Assembly (NCBI GenBank): GCA_035048495.1
Contig: CM068553.1
Coordinates: forward strand, 23,189,190 to 23,253,189
Direction: 5' to 3'
DNA from: Euptelea pleiosperma
Lineage: Eukaryota > Streptophyta > Magnoliopsida > Ranunculales > Eupteleaceae
Length of the DNA stretch: 64,000 bases
A program made the position numbers and the translations under genes. The notes under the pieces are model-generated. The model saw only the letters and a list, made by a program, of their open reading frames with translations, was not told the origin of the DNA and did not search any database. Shown here in pieces: positions 47,635 through 58,345 of this stretch (position 1 is the stretch's first letter; the number at the start of each line of letters is the position of its first letter).

Positions 47635-48593
47635 TAAAAACCTACTTTTCTATGGGGAATCTCCCCAATTAGTGGACCCCCCATTTAATTAAAATTATTT
47701 TGAAATTCGCGGGGTCCACTAACTGGTCGGACAGCGGGTCGATGAAGATGGGCCCGGCTATTGGCCCACATGGACTGATGATGTCCATCGTCTCACAAGA
47801 TGATGTGATAGACATTCTGATGGCGATCGGATGGATGGTGACTTGATTGGGACTCAGATTGGTGGATCGACGGATCTAGAGAGATCCAACGGTCCGATTG
47901 AAGATCCAACGGTCCGATGGAAGATCCAACGGTCAGAAAGCTAAGGGAGATGAGATAGAGCTGATGGGCAGGAGTTCTGGGGTTAGGTCAGTAGATTCGA
48001 GGATCGAGAGATGAAGAGAGAGAGAGAATAAGAAGAAATGAGAGAAAAAGTATCAAAAAAAATGGAAAAAAGCACTGGCGGAGGGTCTGGAACCCTGGTC
48101 TTCACTGTGACATCCTCACGCTTCTCCAGTAGAGTCGACCATCATTCTTTGCTGACTCATGTGGCTTTAAACGCTTTGGTCCGTCTCTTGGTCATTGGCT
48201 CTCCTACTCTCTTCGTTCTTTGGGCCAGCTTTTTGGTCCTCTTATTCAGCCCATATTTGGCCCATATCTTCTAGTCATAGCATGTGGGCTTTTTAAGCTT
48301 TGATAATGGGCTTTCATGATCGATTTGGGCCCACAAGTCTTGAGAATCGTCCCATCGGGGTTTCCTGCGACAGAAGAAGCGCGTAATGAGACTTTATCAG
48401 AACGGCTTAATATCTAGACTTCCGAAAATGTGTTTAATGCATGCAAATATACCATTTCGTCCAGAAAAGTGTGTTCTACGCAACAGAAGAGACTCTTACG
48501 TAAAAAAGTAGATAAATAGAGTATTTTAACGTGGGAGAATGCAATAACGCTACAGGATAATTGCTTAAAATAAGCACTTTTGAGCGAATATCA
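45744..48593 (-). repeat. Athila solo LTR M4 (2850 bp), TSD CTCTC
   Basis: A complete LTR with perfect TSD CTCTC (45739-45743 and 48594-48598) and no internal region. It holds the tRNA-like module, a poly-T of about 50, a GAA/AGA microsatellite (47298-47345), four to five CCGGAGTTGCAG palindromes (46680-46704, 46974-46997, 47029-47056, 47355-47385), and the GTGGACC inverted repeat (about 47674-47725). Its longest frame (46448-47476, 342 codons) is low-complexity LTR sequence. Confidence 0.94.
48075..48142 (-). other. tRNA-like module in Athila LTR (copy 4)
   Basis: The minus strand shows CTCTACTGGAGAAGC and GGTTCCAGACC (48084-48094), the same as copy 2. Confidence 0.45.
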
Positions 48594-51240
48594 CTCTCAC
48601 TCAACAAAGATTGGGCGTCCGCCGTCTGAGCAAGAATTGCCGAGATGTCCTCTGAGAGACGGTCACGCTGCTTCTCAAGATCAGCGCGGACCAAGTCCGC
48701 TGACGCCCAGGATTCCTTGGCCTCCATCTTGGAGAGGGCATCCTCAACTTTCTTCTTCCCCTCGCGCTCCTCAGCTAGCTGGGAACAGTTCAGGTTGAGG
48801 TTGTAGGCGCCGTTTCTCTCCCTCTCCAGGGCCTTCGCTAGCTCGACCAGTAGCCTCGCGATTTCCTGGTCACCAGACTCAACTTGAGTCGAGAGTTTCC
48901 CTTCTCGCTCCAGAGCCAGGTGGAGCTGGTTGCGAAGATCATCTGTAAAATCGCGTAGCCCCAAGAAAGCAACAATGCTCTGCAAAATAAACCATAGAGT
49001 TAGCCAAGACAACACAAAATCCAAAGAGAAGCCTACAGAGAAGAAATGAAGATTACCTCAGTGATTCCCAGGCTGACGCCGTCGTAGGCTGCAAAGGGGT
49101 CAGAAGGCATAGCATATTGGAGTCGGTCCCAGGGCAGACAGAGTTGCTCGATCATGTGCACTGCCACGTCGAGATCCGTTATGGAGCACTCTTCGGTGAT
49201 CGGAATGCTCCCTGGCATGTAGCCAAAGGACACTGTGTAGGGACCTGCTGGGGAGACAGGCCTAGAGGAAGGACCCACCCTCGACTGGGTCTCAAGATGC
49301 TCAAAATGAGCGTTGGAGGGCTCATTCGTGAAAATCTCTTCAATAGGAGGCAAGGTCTCTCAAAAAATAGTGGAAGGAGCGAGAGGAGGGGCCATCCCTG
49401 GAGAAGAACCTGAAGCCACCGTCTAGCCAGCTGGTGGCAAGCCTTCGGACGCTTGACTAGCTGACGGCATACCACCAGACGGCTGCTCACCCACCAGCTC
49501 CTCATGATATCCCCTCCTGGTCGCTCGGCGGGGGAGTGCCCTCAGTAGCCCGAGGCACTTGGAAGAAGGTGCCCGTGACCTCCTTTGGCTAGAAGGCAGG
49601 AGGAGGAGGTGGGCCTCCTCTCTTAGACCTAGTTCTCTTCCTCTTCCTCGTCACCTCAGCCTTAGCCTGAGCAGGTGGCTCTGGGGCCATGTCTTCATTC
49701 AGAACTACGGGAGGAGGAACCCAACGAATGGGAATCGCCCGGTAAGGGCTTGCTACAGGATCTTGCTACATGATCTGGAAAAAGGTAAGACCTGCTGTCT
49801 GACTTGAATCCTTCAACAGAAGGAAGGCCTTGAGAGAGAGTGACCGACTCACCAGGAAAGGGGACGTGGATCTGGACGCCCGCACGGCTGATCTCTTGAG
49901 CCCGCTGATTAGCCAGAAAACCCTTGCCGTTCGCGCGAGGATAGAATAGCCCAACAGGAACCCCGTGCCATGACGAAGACGGCTCCCCTTCTTGCTTGGC
50001 AGGGCGGGTAGGAGTCCTGGCCCAGGGGTCCGAACCATAGTAGACCGGAGTACTACTACTAGGTGGCTGAACCAATGGGGACTGATGGTTCGAATGCTGA
50101 CCCTGCGGAGAGTGGGTCAGAGGGGAATGACCACCAGACGGCTTGCCAGCTGACGGCTCATGACCAATAGATGGTTCACGACCTGACGGCTGACCACAAG
50201 ACGGCTGACCACCAGACACCTGGTCCCCAAGTTGGCCGCTGGGCTGCTGCTCGGCCGTCGGTTGGCTGGCAGGCGAACTCTCACCTGATGGCAAGATGAC
50301 AAAGGCTGGATCACGGAGCCTTGGGCTAGCAGGCGGCGTGGCTGGTCTTTTTTCTAGCCACTGCCTCCACTTCAATGGAATGATATCATAGAAATGGGCA
50401 AGGTTGTCTCGTATGGACTCTGTGATCTTGACCCTCCTGGTTACCAGGGTTGCAAACACAAACAACAAGAAGTTAGTAAGGAGAAGGGAAGTGAGATCCA
50501 TTAGAAGTCAATAAAGATGGCCTCAGGGCGGGTCATACCCTCCAAGTTAAAGTGTGTCGGCACCCTGGGAGAAGATGGGCCACCCTGAGCTGGATCTCCA
50601 TACTCCCACCCCCACTCACGAGTAGGGGATCATCCCTCCAATTCTTGTGAGTGTTGGGTAAACCGTCAACAAACCCCTTCTTGCCAGGCCTCACAGCTAG
50701 GCTATAGAACCAGTGTTTGAAGCCGCGGATTGTCGTACTCTTGATATAGTAGACTGCATCTATCTCTGCGACTCCAATCCTCATCTGGCGAGTATCATTG
50801 AAGAACATGACTCGATCCAGCAGACGATAGAAATTTTGATGCAACTGGCCAGGAGCCCTATCATAGAAGGTCAAGAGCTCGCGGACCAGTGGAGGCAAGG
50901 AGAAAGTCAACCATGCCTCTAACTGAGTAGAACAGATACTAATCTACCCTGACTCAGCCACATCTTCGCCTAGGAGATGCCCGCGTTGCATGGTGATGTA
51001 GCTGAGAATAGCATAGTTACGAGCTATCTCAGCCACGTCCGTACCTGCCACGCCAGCAGATTCAGGAGGGTTTGGAGCCACTTCATTCGCCACCGATCTC
51101 CTAGATGACTGATCCGTGGAACCAACTCCCCTCATGGCTGGGTTCCAATCGACACCTGCAAAGGCAGATGGTTCGTCCCTAGCACTGGATGACTCAGAAG
51201 ATGAAAAAACCACCTGGCGGCTGTGTTGACTCCTTACCAT
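48594..51240 (-). pseudogene. Antisense multi-exon ORF of the Tat element (gypsy-type transposon protein)
   Basis: It lies opposite to the element's own coding strand. It starts MVRSQHSRQVVFSSSESSSA (ATG at 51240), with a TAG near 50940, then the core LPPLVRELLTFYDRAPGQLH through FKHWFYSLAVRPGKKGFVDG. This resembles the putative gypsy-type transposon domain. A donor (GAGG then GTATGA, near 50537) leads to an exon with ITESIRDNLAHFYDIIPLKW, then a Gln/Ser/Gly-rich part encoded by the CCAGCTGG-type repeats. An exon ending TEG-like at 49057 is joined by a clear GT-AG intron (48980-49056, 77 bp) to a long coiled coil (LERERNGAYNLNLNCSQLAE). Such antisense ORFs are known from Tat elements; their function is unknown. 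Several stops make this copy a pseudogene. Confidence 0.78.
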
Positions 51241-51587
51241 GTTGAAGATGAGCTATCGAGCAAGCTGGTGGCTTGACGTGAGGAAGAAGGATCACTTAGA
51301 GCCAGAGAATAGGAGAGGAAGAGACAAAGTTGAGAATAAATTCTAAAATGACTCAAATGTGTTTTTATAGTGGGACCACTTGGAGTTAACAAAAATAAGA
51401 ATGGCGTTAGAGAAACTCTCGGGCAACAACAATAAAGAACATACAAGCAAATGCCTTCTCATAAAGGAGATTCTATCCGACAAGGTACTTCAGACGGAGA
51501 AAATTAGGCTGCCAACCAGCTGGCGGCAGGCACTATCCACAATTTCGGAGATAAGTGACAAATTATTTTTAACTTGCCCCTTAACCT
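51241..51587. other. Tat sequence upstream of the antisense ORF
   Basis: Holds what would be the antisense transcript's promoter and 5' untranslated region. A TTTTATAGTGGG word (near 51363) read on the minus strand is TATAAAA-like and lies about 125 bp before the ATG. No coding sequence. Confidence 0.4.
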
Positions 51588-51600
51588 CGAGAGGGGGCGA
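51588..51600 (+). other. Polypurine tract of the Tat element
   Basis: CGAGAGGGGGCGA directly precedes the TGTGGG LTR start, fixing 51601-52685 as the 3' LTR of a plus-strand element. Confidence 0.85.
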
Positions 51601-52685
51601 TGTGGGTACCATAATTTGACCTCTGTGGTGCGAGGCAGATTCAGGGCACAACAGTCTATTATTGGATGATCCATAGGAGTACAGACCAGCTGGTGGATTG
51701 TGACCAGCTGGCGGCCAGTGACTAGCTGATGGCCAGTGACCAGCTAGCGACTAATGACCAACTAGTGGCCTTCGACCAGCTGGCGGCTCGCCACCAACTG
51801 GCGGCTCGGGACCAGTTAGCGGCTCACGACCAGATGGCGGTTCGGACCAAATGGCAACTCGGATCCAACTAGCAGACCATGATCACTAGACGGTCCTAGA
51901 TCACCGGATGGAACAAACCCAATGGTCGAGCCTTGCTGGCAAGATATTCGTGGACCCTAGGTCAGAGATAGGGTGAGGGCGGACAAGAGCAGCCCGGGCC
52001 GGCGCTCCCTTTTCGGAACAGAGAGGGACACTCAGCAAACACAGAAATAGACCGCTAACGAGAGGCAGGAAGGAACAACAGTGAGCGGGCCACCTTCAGT
52101 CCGGGCAATGAAAAGAGACCCAAAAAAAACATAACAGAGAAAAGAAGAGACGGAGGTCTATAAATAGAGGGCCCCTCCCCTACAGAAGGGGGGATCTTTT
52201 TCCAGAACAATTCCCTCACCAGTGAAGGGGAAAGGGAGAGAACCAAATCATATCAGAAGAGAAAAAAAAGGATAAGTCTAGGAAGAGGAGAAATGACCTT
52301 TCCTTTTCTTAGAGAGATAGCCTTTGTGTGTATCTTGCCGTAGTGGAGCCTTTCCTGACTTGATCGTCGGAGTGCCTTTGGCAAGTACACCACCCACCTT
52401 ACTTCGGAGGAGGTGATTGAGGAGGAGCAGCGGATCTGGAGTCGCAGCAGGCAAAAAGATGGAGTCCTGAAGGCAGAGAAGGCTTTCTACAGCTGCTCTC
52501 TCGTTAGCAACCGACCTGAACCTTGTGTAGGCGATCTTCTTGGAGTCGGACATCTTGTGCTTGAGATTTGTAAAGCTAATCAGAATGTGAAGAGGTTTTA
52601 TGTACAAAAAGAAAACATTCTATTAATAGAAAGTATCTGTTGACTTTGAGGGTGGGAGGGTAAGATTACAATTTTTGCCTCCACA
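51601..52685 (+). repeat. 3' LTR of the Tat element
   Basis: It runs TGTGGGTACCATAATTTGAC to TTTTTGCCTCCACA and differs from the 5' LTR (22551-23671) by scattered substitutions and a shorter CCAGCTGG array. TATAAATA is at 52159-52166. The divergence between the two LTRs could date the insertion. Confidence 0.92.
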
Positions 52686-53414
52686 AACTAGAGGAGAGGG
52701 GATTATAGGTTAGATGATGGAGAATGGCGAGTTAAGATGATCAATTTAATTATCAGGGTGGTTGATCTGAGGATCAGACAGTGGAATATGATGATCTAAT
52801 GGTCAGATGGATGATCAGATCGTGAGATGTGGGTAATTAGAGAGATAGAGAGAGAGGAGAGAGAAAATAATACAAAATAAAGATAAAATAAAATTGGCGG
52901 AGGGTCCTGAACCCTGATCTTCAATGTAATCTTTAGTAGGCTTCACCAATCACGTAAGCCATCATTTTATGTCATTTGGTGCGGCTTTGAATCACTTTGG
53001 TCCGTCTCTTGGTATTCAGCTTTGCCTCTCTCTTGGTCTTTGATCTGGCTCTATGATCCTCTGGCTTTGTCTGTACATGTCTTCTATCTTTTTATCCTAG
53101 CCTACTGGCTCTTTAAGCTTTGATAGAAGTTTTCTGTGGTTGATCATGGGCCCGTCAGTCCTCGAGAATCGCCTGATAGGGTCTCTTGCAAGTGAAAAAG
53201 CGCGTAATGAGATTCAACTAAAACGGTTTGATACTGGACTATCCAAAATGTGTATATTTCATGTAAATAGTCAATTTTTGTCTAAAGAATACGTTCTACG
53301 CAATAGAAAAAACTCTTACGTGGAAAAATCGATGAAAATATAAGTTTTACGTAGGATAATACGATATTGCTATAAGGATAATGACTTAAAATAAGCACTT
53401 TTGAGCGAATATCA
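52686..53414 (-). repeat. Athila LTR M0, right part
   Basis: The U3 half of the LTR opened by the Tat element; it ends GAGCGAATATCA followed by the TSD copy GAATA (53415-53419). It includes a tRNA-like module. Confidence 0.85.
52894..52956 (-). other. tRNA-like module in Athila LTR (copy 5)
   Basis: The minus strand shows TGATTGGTGAAGCC and GGTTCAGGACC (52903-52913) within AGGG/CCCT. Confidence 0.45.
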
Positions 53415-53472
53415 GAATACGACATCGCTATAAGGATAATGGCTTAAAAGAAGCACTTTTGAGCGAATATCA
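53415..53472 (-). repeat. 58-bp terminus of an older Athila LTR
   Basis: GAATACGACATCGC to GAGCGAATATCA repeats the end of M0 but is host sequence into which M0 inserted (TSD GAATA). It belongs with the old Athila material at 17918-19830. Confidence 0.75.
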
Positions 53473-53615
53473 ATTGTATTAAAAATAGCATTTACCCCTT
53501 TGCTATTTAGACAACAATAATCTATGTCATCTTTGCTCCAGTCGACTTTTGGTTTAAGAACAGTTTTATCTCCTACTGACATTGTGGGTGGTGACCAATC
53601 ATCCATAACAGACAT
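53473..53615 (-). pseudogene. Copia gag N-terminus
   Basis: It begins MSVMDDWSPPTMSVGDKTVL and continues VDWSKDDIDYCCLNSKGVNA, a typical copia gag start, then is cut at the Athila LTR boundary. The flank ATTGT here and ATTGC at 17913-17917 look like a 5-bp TSD. The reading frame continues in phase into the gag core at 17912. Confidence 0.8.
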
Positions 53616-53800
53616 CCAGACTCTTTCATCAAGACTTTAGAAAAGCCCTCATCTTAGCCTTTCAATAGGCATAGTCTTCTCCATCAAACAACGGAGGTCT
53701 GAATGTATTCCCACCATCTCTTTGCATTTTGACAAATTAGGAAAATGGACTAGTTTTACAAGAATCTAAATTCAGGTGATGAAATCTTTAATAGAATAAC
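53616..53800 (-). other. Copia leader between PBS and gag
   Basis: A short leader of about 185 bp, usual for copia elements, with no coding sequence. Confidence 0.6.
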
Positions 53801-53814
53801 CCGCTCTGATACCA
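53801..53814 (-). other. Primer-binding site of the copia element
   Basis: The minus strand reads TGGTATCAGAGCGG, the classic copia site complementary to initiator Met tRNA, 2 bp from the LTR. Confidence 0.95.
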
Positions 53815-53816
53815 AT

Positions 53817-54829
53817 TGAAATAACAACCGGTCCGTTCTCTTTAATCCAATATACCTAGAAGGGGGGTTGATTAGGTATTTAAAATTAATTACACCTACA
53901 CAGTTTTACTGGTCTATGGTAAAAGAACAAAATTGCATACCTTAGTTGTTTTGATAAAAGATTATCACAGCTGACTTAAATCAAATATACCTCCGTAGTA
54001 TATTTTCTTTTCGTCGTTTGGTCTAATCAAGATAGAGAGCGGAATACAAACGAACAATCACACAAGACAAGAGATTTTTACGTGGAAACCTTAGCCAAGG
54101 AAAAACCACGGGACCACGTCCAGACGGAAAGTATCACTAACTGAAAAGTTAAACAAAACAAAGGTTACCTACGTAGCACGGTTGCAAATATTGCTTCCAA
54201 CCTTAGCCAAGGCCTACTGCCGATGCATTCACATCCTCTGAATCAACGCACGAATCCATGCGCGCCCTTTCAGCCAAGAAGCCTTGTCCACTTGTTCAGT
54301 TTGGTACACCCCAAACCTACTGTCAATTGGCTGCTCTGATCTTAATTCTCAACACTCTCACCTTTGTCGAAGGTGAAGGATTCAGTACACCCTGAACCCT
54401 AGGTTGCTCAAAGGTGTTGAGTCACATTGGTATACTCAGGCTACTAGGTTAAATATCTAAGTGGAAGACCTAAGCTGAGGAATGGATCAAGCACTTGACT
54501 TTTATCAAAAAGAGGAACAATCTCACAAGATGTAAATGAAAAATAAGCTTATTGCTATTTGAATGGACACTCTAATAAATAAACCTTTTCTTCTCTCTCT
54601 TGAAGTATTGAGTCACTCTGTGTGTCTGTGTGTGTTTAAGAAGGGTTGTATTTATAGAATTTGTGACCCTGAGTCGTGTAGGACGTGGAAGAGTGGAACC
54701 AAGAATTTTGGATCTGAGAAAGACTGAGATCGTGCCAAGTCCAATCAATTTTACTCTGGGTCCAATCAATTGGGTATTAGTGTCCAATTGATTGGCCTCA
54801 ATGAAGTTTCTATTTCGTAAGCTCCGATC
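53817..54829 (-). repeat. 5' LTR of the copia element, truncated
   Basis: It starts (plus) TGAAATAACAACCGGTCC and matches 5797-6810. It stops inside the CCAATCGATT array, where a second copy begins. About 650 bp of U3 are missing. Confidence 0.85.
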
Positions 54830-55780
54830 TGAAATTTCACCAGTCCATTCTCTTTAATCCAATATACCTAGAAGGGGGGTTGATTAGGTATTTAAAATTA
54901 ATTATACCTACACAGTTTTATTGGTCAATGGTAAGGGAACAAAATCGGATGTCTTAGCTGTTTGATAAAAGATTATCATAACCGACTCAAATCGAATATA
55001 CCTCCGTAGTATGTTTTCTTTTTGTCGTTTAATCTAATCAAGATAGATTGCAGAATACAAACAAACAATCACACAAGACTATAGATTTTTACATGAAAAC
55101 CTTGGCCAAAGAAAAACCACGGGACCACGTCCAGACGGAAAGTATCACTAATTGAAAAGTTAAATCAAACAAAGGTTACCTATGCAGCACTACTGCAAAT
55201 ACAGCTTCCAACCTTAGCCAAGGCCTACTGCCGATGCGTCCATGTCCTCTAAATCAATGCTACGAATCCACGCATGCCCTTCCAGCCAAGAACCCTTGTC
55301 CGCTTGTTCAGTTTGGTACATCACAAACCTATCGTCGATCTGCTCCTCCGATATTAATTCTCAACACTCCCGCCTTTGCAGGAGGTGAAGGATTCAAGTC
55401 ACCCTGAACCCTAGGTTGCTCAAATGGTATTGAGTCACACTGGTACACTCAGGCTACTAGGTCGAATATAGAAGTGGAAGACCTAAGCTGAGGAAAGGAT
55501 CAAGCACTTGGCTTTGATCAAGAAGAGAACAAGCTCACAAGATGTGAATTAGAAACAAGCTTATTGCTCTTTGAATGGATACTCTAATAAATATAACATC
55601 TTCTTCTCTCTCTTGAAGATTGAGTCACTCTGTGTCTCTATGTGTATTTAGAGAAGGTATAGAAGGATTGTATTTATAGAATTCTATGACCCTAAGTCGT
55701 GTAGAACTTGGGATAATAGAATAAAGAATTTTGGACCTGAGAAGGACTGATTCTGTGCATGGTCCAATCCATTTCTACCC
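54830..55780 (-). repeat. Second copia LTR copy, truncated
   Basis: It starts TGAAATTTCACCAGTCC and matches the same segment as the previous LTR, in the same orientation and with no internal region between them. It ends near 55780, where Athila LTR sequence begins. It may be a solo LTR or the product of unequal recombination. Confidence 0.8.
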
Positions 55781-57893
55781 ATTGAGATTGGCCTTAGAGG
55801 AGACCCTAGTGATGAAGGTGTGGATCATGGAGGTGGATTGCTTACTGGGCAGCAACAATGATGTGGTGCAAGTGAGCAACCAGGTGGTGGCTAATGATGT
55901 GAAGGTGCTGCAAGGAGGCGTTAATGGCAGACCATGGTGGGGATGATGGAGGCAGTGATGGTAGCAGGTGGTGGTCGCTGGTATGGACCGTTTCAAGTGG
56001 TGGTGCGGCAAGGGGAGACAACAGCTTGTGGGGGTGCGGACCACCAGCTCGGCAATAATGGGGAGGATGGAGGGTTCGTTTCAGGCTGAACCAGCAACCG
56101 GTGAAGTGCAGGTGGGCGTTTGCTTGGAGAGATCCTTGCTGGCCAATGGATCTGTTCCTATCTTTCCCCCTTAATCGTGGATCCTTCCATTTTGTTGGTA
56201 GTGAAGGTTTGAAGGAGGCGTAAAGGTAGGCAGAGGTGGTACAGGTTGAGGAAGATGCTGGCTGTTCCAGGCAGAGGAGCAACTCGCTGGAGTTGCAGCG
56301 GTGAAGGAGATCACCGGTAAGGGAGATGGGAGTGATGGTGGAGGCAGCAAGCAGTGTAGCGGTAAGGAGGAGAAAAAGAGCAGAAGAAGGAGGAGGTGCG
56401 GCAACAGCAAGAGATGAAGGAAAAGAAGAAGAAGACAACAGAAGAAGAGAATAAGGAGGTGGTGAATGAAGAGCTCGCCGGAGAAGATGAACCAGTCCAG
56501 TGAGCTTTTGATGGTGGAGAAGGTAAAGAAGAAGAAAAAGAAGATGAAGAAGGAGAAGAAGAAAAAGAAGAAGAAGAAGAAGAAGAAGAAGAAGGTGGTG
56601 GAGTAGCTCACCGATGTAGCTCCCTAGAGAAGAGAAGGGAGGAAGAGAAAGAAGAAGAAAAAAGAAAAAGAAAGAGGAGAAGGAAGAGAGGAATGAAGCA
56701 GGGAGCTAGGGTTCGGGTGTTCCCTCTTTAAGGAGAAACCGTGGGTTTCTCTCTTAGATACCCACGGTTTCTAAATTAAATTTTTTTTTTTAAATCATTT
56801 TTATTTTGAAAATGATTAGGTTGCAGCCTCGGGCTCGAGGTTTATGGGCCGTTTGGCCATGGAAGTGGTTGACCACTGGGCCAAGAGATGATGCCACATG
56901 TCGGCCAGTGGTCAACCAATGGGATAGTGGACCATGGAATAATGCTAAAAATCGTGGGCCCAGAATGCATTGGCCATGGGCCAGAAGGTGGGTGAGTAGG
57001 ATGGTGGGCCACTGGGCTCGATGGATGTGGGCCTCTTGCGAGGCCGTCGGTTAGGGTGCGTTTGGTCACTAAGGGAGAAAAATGTATTTTTCTTGTGAAA
57101 CATCCATCAAGGAAAATGCATTTTTCTTTCCTCGAAGATCGAGCTTTGCGCTCTCAGCCACAGTCAACCATTTGAGGCATTCTCTACAATCAAACGCGCC
57201 CTAGGTATTGAGATTTTACAATGGAGATCGGGTGGGTGATAGGATGGATAATGGTGATAGGTCAAGGAGAGAGAGTCGGTCAGAGCTAGGAGAGAGAAAA
57301 TTAGGATTTAGAGAGGGGAGAAAGAATTAGGGGAGATGAAAGAGAAAATGTCAGAAAATTGAGAGAAAATCACTGACAGAGGGTCTGGAACCCTAGTCTT
57401 CACTGTGTCCCTCCTCATGCTTCATCAGTAGAGCAGACCATCATTTCTTGTCGATTGATGCGGCTTTAAATGCTTTGGTCTGTCTCTTGCTCATCGGCTC
57501 TCCCGCTCTCTTCGTTCTTTGGGCCAGTTCTTCGGTCCTCTTGTTCAGCCCGTATTTGGCCCATATCTTCTCGTCATAGCCTGTGGGCTCTTTAAGTTTT
57601 GATAATGGACTTTCACGATCGATGTGGGCCTGTATGTCTTGAGAATCATTTAATCGGGGTTTCCTACGACAGAAGAAGCGCGTACGGAGACTTAATTAGA
57701 ACGACTTTATATCTAGACTTTCGAAAATATGTTTAATGCATGCAAATATACCATTTCGTCTAGAAAAGTGTGTTCTACGCAATAGAAGAGACTTTTACAT
57801 AGAAAAGTAGATAAATAGAGCAGTTTTACGTAGGAGAGTACGATAACGCTAAAAAGATAATTGCTTAAAATAAGCACTTTTGAGCAAATATCA
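55781..57893 (-). repeat. Athila LTR M5, hairpin end missing
   Basis: It ends GAGCAAATATCA at 57893 with the conserved U3 start and a tRNA-like module. The telo-box hairpin end that should lie on the left is missing at the junction with copia. A GAA microsatellite (56530-56600) gives low-complexity frames. It is adjacent to Athila gag on the right. Confidence 0.8.
57373..57440 (-). other. tRNA-like module in Athila LTR (copy 6)
   Basis: The minus strand shows CTCTACTGATGAAGC and GGTTCCAGACC (57382-57392). Confidence 0.45.
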
Positions 57894-58345
57894 TCACACT
57901 ACAATGGGAACTAAATAGCACTGAACCTAAGAAACCCACCAGCACCAATAGGGGTGGTATCCAAAGGGTCAAGTCAAATTTTGAGAGCAGTACTGCAAAG
58001 ACCACACTAGTGAGAAGGATTGAAGCCTTAAAAGTGAACAAAGGAGAAAAATATCTTGCACCTCAGCCTTCTAAATTTGTGGAATCTTCCATTTGTGTCC
58101 TTTGTGACAGTTCTGGCCATCTGGTCAAAAATTGCCCTAGGTTACCTATAGTCAAAGCTAAGCAAGCGGATGCACTTAATGCATTTCGAAAACCCAATCA
58201 AAACAATAACCCATATAATGAAACCTACAATTTAGTTGGCGTCGCCACCCAAATCTCTCATGGAAGCAACCACATGGAACTAGGGGATAATCGTCCTTCT
58301 CAAGACCCAGTCAATACCCCTTCCATACGCAATAGTACCCTCTGA
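57894..58345 (+). pseudogene. Athila gag C-terminal fragment with zinc knuckle
   Basis: The plus-strand frame is open from the LTR junction to a TGA at 58343-58345. It carries a complete CCHC knuckle CVLCDSSGHLVKNC (about 58099-58140), then ADALNAFRKPNQNNNPYNET, the usual Athila gag context. Frame and position show the rest of gag was removed or lies beyond the inserted LTR. It may be the internal part of an element running in the plus direction. Confidence 0.85.

Noticed and set aside
22546..52690. Perfect TSD for the Tat element
   Set aside because: Flanks AATTG and AACTA match at only three of five positions; insertion into M0 is supported by M0 continuity instead.
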